NCBI GenBank assembly: GCA_947507595.1 | Contig: OX382277.1 | Span: forward strand, 434,001-498,000 | Direction of reading: 5' to 3' | Length of the DNA stretch: 64,000 nt | Source: Pyralis farinalis | Lineage: Eukaryota > Arthropoda > Insecta > Lepidoptera > Pyralidae | In this document: positions 54,611 to 64,000 of the stretch, piece by piece | Position numbering within the stretch: position 1 is the first letter of the stretch | Layout of the letters: the number at the start of each line of letters is the position of its first letter | The notes under the pieces: model-generated | The model's input: the letters and a program-made list of their open reading frames with translations, nothing else | What the model was told of the DNA's origin: nothing | The model's database searches: none | Position numbers and translations under genes: made by a program

Positions 54611-55334
54611 CTGAAAAAGCATGTAGTTCCATGTCCATCACAAAAAAATAAATACTTTTTTGTAAAAATAATTCGCGAAAATATTTTTTACGGAAGCCTC
54701 AGAGCGCGAGTTGGGCTCGCACTTGACGTCTTTCTTTTATCTATATTTGTAAGTCATGGTTAATTAAATTAATATTATTTTTATTTGGAAACTCTTTTTT
54801 TATCCTCGTAATCTTACCGGTAGGGCTCTGGCACTCACACAGATGAGCTACAATTGATAAAAAATATTTTATTGTACGCTTAATATACTTATTCCTTACT
54901 TACAAATCACTACATTTCTATTAAAAGTCTGACTTGTTTATATTACCCGCACACGAGTGTAAAAAACAAGATCGATGGCAACCCTGCGGCAGCCATTACG
55001 CCGTATCCGGAACAATGGCCGCCACAAGGCGCGCTCCGTGGACGATCTACAAATGAAATTATTTATAATTTCACCGAAACATTGAGAGGCAGGATAATCT
55101 TCTCGCCATAATGACTGCAGCTATCGTTATAAATACTTACATGAGAGTGATATCAGAGTTGTCTCGTTCATATGAGCTCGAGTTTCTGTCGTCAGCAGGC
55201 AGCTCAGCGATAAGCCACGCAGCCGATCTAACAAAAACGACGCCCTGCCTTTTTTCTAAACATATGCATGTGTGTTAGTTTAGCTAAATGGACTGATTAA
55301 CGCATAGTAAGAGTAATTTGACCAATACCATTTG
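54611..55334. other. Anonymous sequence with a small ORF and promoter-like motif
   Basis: Holds a 36-codon frame at 54975-55085 (ATLRQPLRRIRNNGRHKARS, then VDDLQ) in a locally GC-rich patch, and a TATA/initiator-like pair at 55128-55158. No homology was recognised. Confidence 0.3.
55128..55158 (+). promoter_or_regulatory. Candidate core promoter (TATAAATA and initiator)
   Basis: TATAAATA at 55128-55135 is followed by ATCAGAGT at 55152, with 27 bases from the first T of the TATA box to the A of TCA, close to insect spacing. No DPE is seen at the expected place and no downstream gene could be recognised. Confidence 0.25.
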
Positions 55335-55415
55335 TATTTTATATATGGTCGCGAGCAAACGGCCCGCCTGATATAAAGTGACGGCAACCCTAGCCTTGCA
55401 ATATAATAAAATATT
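55335..55415 (-). mobile_element. SINE family 1, 3' end fragment, minus strand
   Basis: tatggtcgcgagcaaacggc, ccgcctgatataaagtgacg and caaccctagcc resemble the family 3' end; diverged. Confidence 0.5.
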
Positions 55416-55542
55416 AATTACACAAATTGTTAGGAAAATGCTTTGATAAACTTTCCGATCAATATCCGCCGCCAAGCGAGTGACATTATCCAGGCATTAG
55501 GCATGATTATATATTTTGTTTGCTTATAAAGTATTATTTTAT

Positions 55543-55715
55543 ACTACATCGGGAGACGCACGAGCATACGGCCCACCTGATGGAAAGCGGTTACCGTAGC
55601 CTATTAACGCTTGCAACACATTAAGTATCACTCGCGCGATGTCACCTCTGCTGCTAACGCAGCAACTCACTAGGAGCCTACTTGTATCCTCACTGACACG
55701 CAGGTACTCCCTTCA
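55543..55715 (-). mobile_element. SINE family 1, 3' half, minus strand
   Basis: ttatactacatcgggagacg, acggcccacctgatggaaag and cctcactgacacgcaggtac follow the family order; the head half is missing. Confidence 0.78.
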
Positions 55716-56101
55716 ATCGAAGGGGTTTAGAGCATACTCCGCCACGCTGCTCAAACGAAACGAAACAAAAGACTCGATAGATAAAACACACAACGACGCC
55801 ATCGAGCTCTCGAAGTTTCGAAGTCATTCACTGAAAACTGCAGAAATTACAGTTCAGGGGTATTCCTACTCGCACGGCCAGCTTCACGCGGCCTGCTCGA
55901 GAATGGGCCCGTCTACCACCCTTAAATGTACCTTCAGCATCCTCGTGGTACCTCAGAGTTCGGCGGCGGTGGGGCCGGACTAACGGGGATTGTCAGCATC
56001 CTTCGTCCTACAATGACTGCGATCGCCGCCTTGGCGGATACCGGGGCTGCCGGACATTAAACATCGCGTTAATAGATTCCGGCGTTACTTTGGCAAAGTC
56101 A
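55716..56101. other. Anonymous sequence
   Basis: A frame at 55639-55983 starts within the SINE and reads on through unrecognised sequence. It is not accepted as a gene. Confidence 0.35.
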
Positions 56102-56455
56102 AATTTACAGGCAATTTGATCTAAACTACTTTGTGTGCTTCCGCTCCCGATTAGTTCGTGCGAACTACTGCCGGCCGGCACCCACCCACTACCGTCAGTA
56201 GATGCATGCCGCCGCTGCCCTGGCTGCTCCGGTCGTCTCCGCGACACGTGTGTCGCCTCTCCACTAGGCATCCTCAGGCGCTGTAGATGTTAGTCGTTAG
56301 AATAACATGCTACGAAGAAAGCATGTTATTCTAACGACCGGAGCAGCCAGGGCAGCGGCGGCGTGCATCTACTGACGGCCGGCCGGCAGTAGTTCGCACG
56401 AACTAATCGGGAGCGGAAGCACACAAAGTAGTTTAGATCAAATTGCCTGTAAATT
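56102..56455. repeat. Large inverted duplication of an R3 element with inner hairpins
   Basis: 56102-56236 and 56334-56455 are inverted copies, identical apart from one substitution and a 12-13-bp extra segment (cacccacccacta) in the left arm. Both contain the R3 core. The 97-bp spacer holds a 7-bp hairpin (gcgacac/gtgtcgc, 56241-56256). A perfect 19-bp hairpin (56293-56311 with 56320-56338, loop acgaagaa) runs into the right arm by five bases. Confidence 0.93.
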
Positions 56456-56800
56456 ATTTGTCAAAATTATCTCTTGCAAGTTACTTGTTAGGGACTCCTC
56501 TGGCGCGATGCACGTACATTTTGTTCTGAAAATGTTATTTTATTCAACTTCGGAAGATTTACAAGCGCTGTACGGACTATGAAGTAAAGCTAATGCCGTA
56601 GCCTATGAATGCTAACAACACATGATTTTACCAGAGGGAGACTTTGTACGGTCGTCGTCTGCGCGGGTACCTCTGTCTCACCTCTTTCTACCGCCGAGCA
56701 GCCGCCGCCGGCTGTATTTGTATAGCTGTGTTACGGTTTGAAGGGTGAGATATAGCGGAGAAATACTGGTTACTGGAAACAGCATTAGGTCACAGCAGCG
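56456..56800. other. Anonymous sequence
   Basis: Nothing recognisable; the minus frame at 56678-57001 runs across SINE pieces. Confidence 0.35.
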
Positions 56801-56912
56801 CAGCGTGCGAGTAACATTGTCGGTGTTGCGAGCGTCAATAGGCTGCGGTGACCGCTTACCATCCAATGCGGGCCGCATGCTTGTTTGCCAAACAAGTTGT
56901 ATAAAAAACACA
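56800..56912 (+). mobile_element. SINE family 1, 3' end, plus strand
   Basis: gtgcgagtaacattgtcggt, aataggctgcggtgaccgct and the 3' end gttgtataaaaaa follow the family order. Confidence 0.65.
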
Positions 56913-56939
56913 TGAAGTATTGTCCGCGCGTTGCCACGC

Positions 56940-57085
56940 CTGCTAACACAGAAACTCCGTACGAGCTTGTTGGCAACCCTACTCGACGCAGGAGTCAACA
57001 ACCCTCCAGAGAGATGTTATTTGGCTGCGGTTTTCTACAAAATGGAGATAATACCCCAGTCGGGTTGCTCGATGCGTCCTACCTT
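56940..57085 (-). mobile_element. SINE family 1, middle part, minus strand
   Basis: ctgctaacacagaaactccg, agtcaacaaccctccagaga and gttatttggctgcggttttc read in reverse. It meets the preceding plus copy almost tail to tail. Confidence 0.7.
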
Positions 57086-57179
57086 TCTTATGACGTAAAA
57101 TTATGACTGTAAATTACTTAATTGAATAAATCAACAAACAGCGTACGTCTGTAATCATAAATAATCATATTTTAGAAAC

Positions 57180-57312
57180 GGGCGAGCACGCATGAGAAGA
57201 GCAATGAATGTTAAAGAAGCGAGTGAGGTGTGTAAGGATCGAGTCGCGCGCAGCGCTCGGTTCTCTCTGCCTACCCCGCAAGGGACTGGGCGTGAAGTTA
57301 TAGATAGATCAT
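57180..57312 (+). mobile_element. RTE-type LINE 3' UTR
   Basis: aaacgggcgagcacgcatga, ttaaagaagcgagtgaggtg, tctgcctaccccgcaaggga and gggcgtgaagttatagatag form the family tail with a short TAGA end. No coding part. Confidence 0.7.
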
Positions 57313-57596
57313 ATTTTGAGGGCCGCTTTAACCATGTGATTACAATATGTTAGAGAAAATTAATTGTGTGCTATCAAACAAGGAATATTAATTATTTCAC
57401 CAGTGAAGTACGGTACGGAGTAACAAATTTATTAAATTCCAGCCGTTATTTCTGGCTGAACAGATATCATTTCAATATTTAAATTAAAATCAGAGTCCCG
57501 CGCCGAGGCGAGGGTTCTGTCCGATGTAAAAAATATTCAGCAATATATTAAATCTCGAAATATTTACAGCTACATAATAAATATAAGTTAGGTGCC
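57313..57596. other. Anonymous sequence
   Basis: Nothing recognisable. Confidence 0.35.
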
Positions 57597-57958
57597 AGAG
57601 TAGTGACGGTATTTTGTCATGAGACATACGAGTTTCGAGGTTCGATTCCCACATAGAACAAACATTTATGAGCATGTCCGTTTGTTTGTCTTGGTCTGAG
57701 CGTTTTAAGAGGGGACGTACCTCGCAACTGAGCCTGTTCGGAGAAGTACTCCCTGTCTCACAGAAAGCCAATAACAGCTCGCTGATGGTTTGTCGTGTTC
57801 CTTGTGAGTGAGCTTACTGCTAACAGTAAGCTCTTAAGAACATGCTGTATTATGCGAAACACACTTAATGTGCTGCGAGAATTCATAGACTACGGCGATC
57901 GCTTTACATCAGGTTAGCCATATGCTCGTACGCCTCGCGAAGTTGTAAAAAAAAAAAA
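57597..57958 (+). mobile_element. SINE family 1, near full length, plus strand
   Basis: Head with gaggttcgattcccacatag (perfect B box), gtttgtcttggtctgagcgt, ctgtctcacagaaagcc, gtgttccttgtgagtgagct, gctttacatcaggttagcc and the end gaagttgt followed by 12 or more A residues. Diverged in the A-box part. Confidence 0.8.
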
Positions 57959-58194
57959 ATTACATATTTTACCATAAACTCTAGCGCCGCTGAAATGACT
58001 GAGCTCTGGAAACCCTCACTCCAGTATATTATATGAGCCAGAAAGTGTTTCAATGCTCAGCTTCAAAGGCTTGTTGAATTCAATAAATCTCGGCGATTTG
58101 TAAAGCGCGCCGGCGATCCTTGATTTATCACTGAACTGAACACTACTCTCACAGCGACGTGAACTTCAAGCTTTAAACTTATACCTTACACTTC

Positions 58195-58520
58195 TTCTTC
58201 TTCGCGTTTCCTAATCCATTACGATTGGCGGGGTCCGCTACCTAAGCCTAAGGATTTGGCGAAAAAACTGTTTTTTACATGAAGCGACCGCCGTCGGAGG
58301 TCCGCTAACCGTTTGTAAGATCTATCTCAGGTCAGGTCGCACGTACTTCCAAATATAATTTCTTGATAGATGTTTTCCTTCACCGCCGAGTGAGTGATAC
58401 ATATGTGCATAAATTCGAAAACACGAATTCAGTGGAACATGCCTCCGCCAGTATTTGAACCGTGGACCAGGTGGTCAATAGGCGCGTTACTTGTCCACAG
58501 AGCTATCACTTAGTGTCGTC
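58195..58520 (-). mobile_element. SINE family 2, minus strand copy
   Basis: cttcttcttcgcgtttccta, ggcggggtccgctacctaag, agcgaccgccgtcgg and a head with gtatttgaaccgtggaccag. Near full length; B box decayed. Confidence 0.75.
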
Positions 58521-58934
58521 CTTATGTCGTACGTACCAAGTGTCACAATCGCAACTAGAGTATCAAACGTGATCTGGCGCGGGCCGGAGGAGTCGCGCGC
58601 CGACCCGCCCCCGCCGGGTGCGTACGGCGGCGCGGCCGTCTGCGAGCAGGTGGCGCGAGGAAAGTGGAGGCAGCGAATGTCAAGCCTTATTGGAGCGAGC
58701 CCCAGAGAGTTCGTCAACATCTAGAATGGATGAGATAAAGAGTAAAGCTGGTGATATTCTTACTAAATAATTATTAGAATGGTGGAGTGAATGTTTTGGG
58801 GAAATGTATGATAATGTCACACACGCTGTCTTGTCACATGGCGTCTGAAGTTCCACCGAGTTTCGGAGGGCACGATAAGCTATCGTAAACATTCCGGATA
58901 TTTTTGATAGATGGCAGTCGTTAAATTCCATCTC

Positions 58935-59105
58935 ATAGAAAAACCGCAGCCAAATAACGGCCAAATATCGTAATAGCCCCGGTGGGTTGTTGTGCTGTTA
59001 CGAGTGAATGAGGTTACCAGTAAGCTCCTAAGTCCCCATGCTAGCAGCTGCGATGGCACAGTGCTAGCGTCACTTTCTGAATTGCAAGCGTTGATAGGCT
59101 ACATA
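58935..59105 (+). mobile_element. SINE family 1, middle and 3' part, plus strand
   Basis: atagaaaaaccgcagccaaa, gggttgttgtgctgttacga, gtaccagtaagctcctaagt-like text and gcaagcgttgataggctaca. Both ends are missing. Confidence 0.65.
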
Positions 59106-59597
59106 TAATTTCAGTAAAAACAATTCAATCGAAAAATGTACTGTCATGGAACAATTGTACTATATGGGATGTATTTATTATGTTAGGGGTTAAAATATGA
59201 AATTGCCGATTTGTACTGCAAAACTAAAACTCGTTATTTTCTAACATGTAACATATTTATTTAATCAAAATATTTACCCTCATTGTCTCCTCTCCGAACG
59301 CAGCATTGATATTGCGAGCCGTTTCTGGCGCGTTAGTTCCGCGTCGGAACTCGTATTCAAAAATTACTGGGAATTTCGAAGTATCCATCTTTCGTCTAAG
59401 CTGAATAAAAAAAACAATTGAAATTCGGAAATCAAACGTTGCACATTTTTTAAATAAAAACCTCATAGGTATCATGTGAAAAAATTTTCACTCGAAAATC
59501 TCACGCCATGAAGGGCTAATGTCAATTCAAAGTATCTAGTCTAGTTTCATACTTTAAACCCTATTATAAAGTACCCGAGCACATTTTAAGCTTAATG
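59106..59597. other. Anonymous AT-rich sequence
   Basis: Nothing recognisable. Confidence 0.35.
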
Positions 59598-59720
59598 ACG
59601 AGCTCAGTGGCGCAGTTATTAACCATAACGCATTGGTGTCAACCAATGCTTGTGGGTTCGATTCCCACACAGGACGCACATTTGTGTGCATGAACATGTA
59701 TGTTTGTCTTTGTCGTTTTC
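59598..59720 (+). mobile_element. SINE family 1, tRNA-like head, plus strand
   Basis: The clearest head in the window: gacgagctcagtggcgcagt (A-box region) and gtgggttcgattcccacaca (perfect GGTTCGATTCC B box), then acatttgtgtgcatgaacat and tatgtttgtctttg. It lacks a tRNA acceptor stem and is SINE-derived rather than a tRNA gene. Confidence 0.78.
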
Positions 59721-60004
59721 AAGTGTGGTAGGTTAGGTGCAGTTTGCGTGCTCCCGGATTATCAAGGCGCTCGATTACTCAACTCTAGTAAATATCGGTG
59801 AATACGTTTAACAGATTTAAAATAATAACATTTCTTAGGAATTGTTAGTAATAAGGCCGGCGAATAAACCAATGGTTAACACAAACCATTCCAATCAAAG
59901 AAAATGTAGGTTTAGGTTAGCTTTAAAGAACTTTATTCTCATAAGACATTTCACTTATAATGAGGCAAGTACATATAATAAGTTATAGTTAATTAATCCC
60001 TGGT
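59721..60004. other. Anonymous sequence
   Basis: Nothing recognisable. Confidence 0.35.
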
Positions 60005-60007
60005 TAT

Positions 60008-60208
60008 TGGAGAGACGTCAAGAAAGCGTACCTGGGTCGACCAGAAGGCCGACGCCCAGAGAGAGTGAGTCGACCAAGGTATCCATGGAAAGATGTAGTG
60101 GAGGAGGAAGGTTGCGAGAAGTGGAACTCTCTTGTTTCGGAGGCCATGACACACTTCGGGTCACTGAGCCAGCGGAGTACTTACTCCGTAGTCCCTGGTA
60201 CTCATTGA
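60008..60208 (+). pseudogene. LINE-derived C-terminal ORF fragment
   Basis: A plus frame reads WRDVKKAYLGRPEGRRPE, then RPRYPWKDVVEEEGCEKWNS and LVSEAMTHFGSLSQRS before a TGA at 60206. This GRP...RW.D.V..W..LV..A..HFGS pattern is what I know from the C-terminal end of some insect LINE polyproteins. No catalytic domain is present. The assignment is tentative. Confidence 0.4.
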
Positions 60209-61030
60209 AATATGCAACGTAAGTTTTTTTTTAATGTTATTCACACTGTCGCATGTTTTCAGCTCATCTGTCAACTTATTAACCATGTGGGCTCCCTCAG
60301 ACTGTATCGTCTATTTCCACATTAGTCGCTGGCGTATTTTAAATAACTTTGTTTTAATTTCGAAGGATGATTATAATGCTTAGCTGCAAGTTACTTTTAA
60401 TGACAGTAGAAATACTTTTTATGATCAATATACACGTGTTATATAAGTAAAGTTGAGATATGTTATATATTTTAGGTTTTCATACAGTCGTGCGACGAAA
60501 CAATGAAAATGTCTATATTTTTAAAGTATTTATTTTCTATTTACAGTAATGGTCGGTCATACTTTTAATCTAATTTTATTTATTTATTTATTTAATACTT
60601 TAATGACCACAATACAGTTGTTTCAAAAGGCGGACTTAACGCTAATTGCCGCCAAGTGTTCAGTGTCTGTTGTGTGTCTGTTTGTCAACAGACTGTCAAT
60701 GAGAGTCGCAGCAGTTGAATCCATCCAGCCAATCCAGGAGTCTCTATATACTGGTCAACGCCAAACTCAAACACCTGGATCTAGAAAGCTGAAATTTTGC
60801 AAAAAGATCTTTTGTGATGTGAAGGGTAGGAAAGATTTTTGGAAAATTCGACCTCTAACTTCTAACCCCCTTAGAGGGATAACCAAATAGAAGGGAATAC
60901 TGTTTTATGGAAAATCGAAACCGTCGAATTAACACGGCATCCTTTTATGATGTAGGTGAAACCTAAAAAAGATTTTCGGAAATTAAACCTCTAAGTAGGT
61001 GAAAAGATGGGAATTATTGTTGTATGGATT
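60209..61030. other. Anonymous sequence
   Basis: No gene. 60740-60990 has spaced near-repeats (ggaaagatttttggaaaatt / aaaagattttcggaaatt, each followed by cctctaa), a pattern of an unidentified dispersed element. Confidence 0.35.
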
Positions 61031-61031
61031 T

Positions 61032-61503
61032 TATTTTATACAACGTCGGGACACATATAAGCATAAACACGGCCCTCTTGATGTAAAGCGGTAACCATAC
61101 GGATACGAACGCTTGCAATACATTGAGTATCACTCGCGCAATGCCACATCTGCTGCTAACACAGCAACTCCTTATGAGCTTACTGAAGACCTCGCTTACA
61201 CGCCAGAACACAACACACCTTGATTTGTTGTTATGTAGCTGCAGTTTTCTGCGAGGTGAAGGTGCTTCCCCAGACGTACTGGGAGCTGCTTTGATGCGCC
61301 TTAACACTCACTCAACCGTAAAACAATCTTTTAAGGATTTTCAATTATTATTCCTATTCACAACATGGAACAATTTATTCTGTGATTGACGCATGTTAGA
61401 AACACCCAGACCAAGACAAACAGACGTGTTAATGCACACACATGTTTGTCCTGTGTGGGAATCGAACTCACGGGCGTTGGAGCCAAAGATCCGAGCTCGT
61501 CAA
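61032..61503 (-). mobile_element. SINE family 1, full-length copy, minus strand
   Basis: The most complete copy. On plus: ttttatacaacgtcgggaca (3' end), catctgctgctaacacagca, agctgcagttttctgcgagg, gctgctttgatgcgcc, cagaccaagacaaacagacg, cctgtgtgggaatcgaactc and gagctcgtca (5' end). An insertion of about 85 bp (61310-61395) splits it between the gatgcgcctt block and the agacaaac block. Confidence 0.85.
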
Positions 61504-62007
61504 TACGAAACGGAACGGAAATTAAAAAAAAAATGAATTTACAGATATAAACTATTATTTTAGTTCCTATATATTGTGTCCTTCCTTATTATGAGCAAGG
61601 GACGGACTTAGGGTACTTATTACAAAACAGGTATTCCAAGCAAACGGGGGCGAACTAAGGAAAGTCGGGTTCTAAACTGGTAAAACCGGGCTCATTTACT
61701 ATGGGATTTCTGTTCGTTTTTGTCGGTGTATTGTGAAAAGGGCTATGGCTTTGAATACTTGTATACTAACTATAATTAAAATCATCATTATAAGACTACA
61801 GTTTCCGTATCGTCATCAGAAACTAGTTTCATAATGTTGATTTTCAATGATAGTAAAGCCACAGGGCCGGACATTGAAAACAGCAGATTTGGCGAGACTG
61901 CTTCTCGTACGGACAGAGAGCGACCTCACCCAGAAGCCGGCTCGTTTTAGCACCTTATTAAACGTCCTATCCTCTGGTGGTACATAAAAAAGAGAAACGA
62001 AGATTTT
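61504..62007. other. Anonymous sequence
   Basis: Nothing recognisable; frame 61816-62088 on minus overlaps the following SINE piece. Confidence 0.35.
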
Positions 62008-62110
62008 AAGAGAGGTAGGGCTCATCAAAGCAGCCCGACTAGGGAAGTACCTCCACCTCATAGAAAAACCGCAGCCAAATAACAACACCCTGGAGAGTTG
62101 TTGTGACTTA
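62008..62110 (+). mobile_element. SINE family 1, middle part, plus strand
   Basis: attttaagagaggtagggct, catcaaagcagcccgactag, gaagtacctccacctcatag and agccaaataacaacaccctg; both ends are missing. Confidence 0.75.
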
Positions 62111-62524
62111 ATTACGAAGACTACGCCTCAATCGTGCTGTGTTGCTGGTTACGTCTCTTCTGTACTCTTCATTTAATGCTTCTAACAATAATACAGTACG
62201 AGCCATGTTTATACAAAGGACGTAATAAACTTGCAAATACTCAGCGACGGTGAAGCAATTGAAAAAGATCTGATTGACCTTTTTTGGGATTGCAATCTGA
62301 CAGTTCAAATTGCTCGATAATTGCTGTCGCTTTGCTGTCAAAAGTCATAGATAATACGAAAAACAAATTAACACAAGTCAAAGAGTTTGATTCAATTGAA
62401 TGCAATATATAGTTCTTTGATTGTTCGACAGAGGCAGCACTGTCATTCGTTTGCTATCGTTCTGTTATTGCTGATATGTATTACGAATTTGCGATATCGC
62501 TTGGCTTTTGCGAAATACGTAATT
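62111..62524. other. Anonymous AT-rich sequence up to a sharp GC boundary
   Basis: No gene. Base composition changes abruptly to GC-rich at about 62525, marking the left edge of the R1-type LINE. Confidence 0.45.
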
Positions 62525-64000
62525 GCGCTGCCGCTGTGCCGTTTGCGCCGACGCCAGCGGAAGGCGAGCCACGTGATGGGGGGCCGTCTGTGCAACCCCC
62601 CCCATCCATCCGAGGGAGAACGTCCCCCACCACTTGCGGGAGTGGGCGGCATCAGGCGCCAGAGGCCAGGATGTTCGAGTAATGGCCGGACATCCTCACT
62701 TCCTGCAGGCCAACGTCAACCACTGCGCTGGGGCTCAGGACCTTTTCCTGCAGACCATGGCGGAGTGGGACGTGGACGTGGCGGTGGTTGCGGAAACATA
62801 CTACGTGCCTTCCCGGCCTAATTGGGCCGGGGACCGGGACGGATCTATGGCCATCGTCGCGAGGCCTGGCGCCAGCCCCCACTTGTGGTGAGGGGGAGGG
62901 GAGCGGGCTACGTGGCGGCGGTTCAGGGAGAGTACTCAATAATCGGTGTGTACTTCTCCCCGAACCGCGACCTGCCGGCCTTGGAGCGGCTGCTCGACGC
63001 TCTTGGGTCGGCAGTGAGGCGGCTAGCGCCTGCCCAGGTTATCGTGGCCGGGGACTTTAACGCCAAGTCCACGACGTGGGGCAACCCTGTCACGGAAGCC
63101 AATGGGCGGAAGGTGCAGGAGTGGGCGCCGGGTCCGGACGGGGTGCACGGAAGGGTGCTAGCTCTAGCCCTCGTGCGCCTCGGGGACAGGTTCCGGGAGC
63201 TCCTGGACTACTGCTTGCGGTCGGGGTGCTGCCCGGGACCCTTCAGGGTGGGCCGGCTCTGCCTTCTGTTGAAGGGAGACCGGCCCCCGGACTCGGGGTT
63301 GGCGGTTCGACCAGTCGTTCTGCTGAACGAGATGGGCAAAGCCCTAGAAAGTGTTGTCGCTTCCCGCCTCGCTCAGCATTTGGAGGATGGCCCGGGACCG
63401 GGCCTCGCGGATGCCCGACCGTCGACCGTCGACGCCATAAGGCGCCTAAGGTCGGTGACGGAAGATACGGAGCGCAAGGAAGAGGTGGTGGTGGCGGTGT
63501 CGTTGGACATCGCCAATGCCTTCAACAGCCTCCCCCACAGTACCATTCTGGAGGCCCTCAAATACTTTGGGGTCCCTCGGTACTTGGGGAGACTGTTGAG
63601 AGCATACCTAGAGGACAGGGAGGTGTGCTACGAGGACGCGAGGTGCCAGATGGTGAGGAGGCCCGTCGGGTGCGGTGTCCCACAGGGGTCCGTTCTGGGC
63701 CCCATCCTGTGGGACCTCGCGTACGACTGGGTCCTGCGGGGCCGTCTCCTTCCCGGGATGAGTGTCATCTGTTACGCACATGACACCCTTGGCACATCCC
63801 GGGGTAAGACCTTCGTGAAGGCGGCGCGGCTGGCCGAAGTCGGGATAGGCTTGGGCTTCGGGTCCGGTTGGAGAAGACCGAGGCCCTCCTCTTCCGTGGG
63901 ACCGGCAGACCCCCCCCCCCCCCCCGAGCACACCTTCAAATAGGAGGAGGGGGGATAAGGGTGAGTGCCCAGATGAGGTACCTGGGCCTCACCCTTGACG
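62525..64000 (+). pseudogene. R1-clade LINE, internally deleted, runs off the window
   Basis: GC-rich sequence coding for ORF2 of an R1-clade LINE. 62634-62891 gives the endonuclease start (LQANVNHCAGAQDLFL, VDVAVVAETYYVP). After a shift near 62880 the frame 62822-63943 continues with GVYFSPNRDLPALERLL and VIVAGDFNAKSTTWG. It then jumps from NGRKVQEW to the RT opening APGPDGVHGRV, so the rest of the endonuclease and linker is deleted. RT has NEMGKALESVVASRL, SLDIANAFNSLPHS and GVPQGSVLGPILWDLAYD, and CYAHDT where CYADDT is expected. The first catalytic Asp is therefore His and the enzyme dead. The text ends in a C-run at 63911-63925 and the window edge. Confidence 0.82.

Noticed and set aside
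55639..55983. 114-codon gene
   Set aside because: Its first third is SINE family 1 read antisense and the rest has no recognisable motif.
59598..59720. tRNA gene
   Set aside because: A and B boxes are present but no acceptor stem or cloverleaf could be paired, and the same sequence heads a dispersed SINE family.
62387..62821. ORF upstream of the R1-type endonuclease as LINE ORF1
   Set aside because: The frame crosses the AT/GC boundary and has no CCHC zinc knuckle; it is not convincing ORF1.

Overview
This is repeat-dense, AT-rich eukaryotic DNA, almost certainly from a moth or butterfly. The evidence is the set of transposon families: a Helitron with the TC...CTAG ends typical of Lepidoptera, RTE-type LINEs whose 3' ends read into ATG/GAT or TAGA tails, several CR1/Jockey-type LINEs, a BEL/Pao retrotransposon, an R1-clade LINE, and two dispersed tRNA-headed SINE families present many times. 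No conserved host protein-coding gene, rRNA or genuine tRNA gene could be recognised. The assignment to Lepidoptera rests on family recognition by eye, not on a search.

Layout. 1-3.4 kb is the inside of a Ty3/Gypsy element: tandem-repeat leader, then remnants of gag, protease, RT and the integrase C-terminus, with RNase H and the integrase core deleted. 3.4-12 kb is anonymous DNA carrying SINEs, a Helitron and LINE tails. 12.2-14.0 kb is a 24-copy, 76-bp satellite with a dimeric higher-order section. 14-26 kb is a patchwork of SINE and LINE pieces. 26.37-33.86 kb is an essentially full-length BEL/Pao element on the minus strand: LTRs, a primer-binding site matching tRNA-Tyr, a polypurine tract, a 5-bp ATTTT target duplication and the order gag-PR-RT-RNaseH-IN. 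It is interrupted by two frameshifts and by a Jockey-type LINE sitting in its 5' LTR.

34-38 kb holds a decayed RTE LINE, a 38-bp minisatellite and older LINE debris. 39.0-43.8 kb is a nearly intact two-ORF CR1-type LINE, the best-preserved coding unit. Its ORF1 ends on a TTTAAAT heptamer directly before the stop, and its ORF2 frame is open across that point without a usable upstream ATG. 44.6-49.7 kb holds three more LINE RT genes (one plus, two minus and head to tail). 49.7-62.5 kb is mostly anonymous sequence with SINEs, LINE ends and a 350-bp inverted duplication. 62.5 kb to the end is a GC-rich R1-clade LINE with an internal deletion and a YAHD mutation in its RT active site; it runs off the window.

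As a whole the window looks like a transposon sink with layered insertions. Nested order can be read in several places: LINE in BEL LTR, then a tandem duplication across that junction; a short element inside a LINE with a 12-bp target duplication; a LINE tail inside an RTE tail. The elements supply their own coding capacity (RT, endonuclease, integrase, protease), and most are dead through frameshift, truncation or catalytic change.
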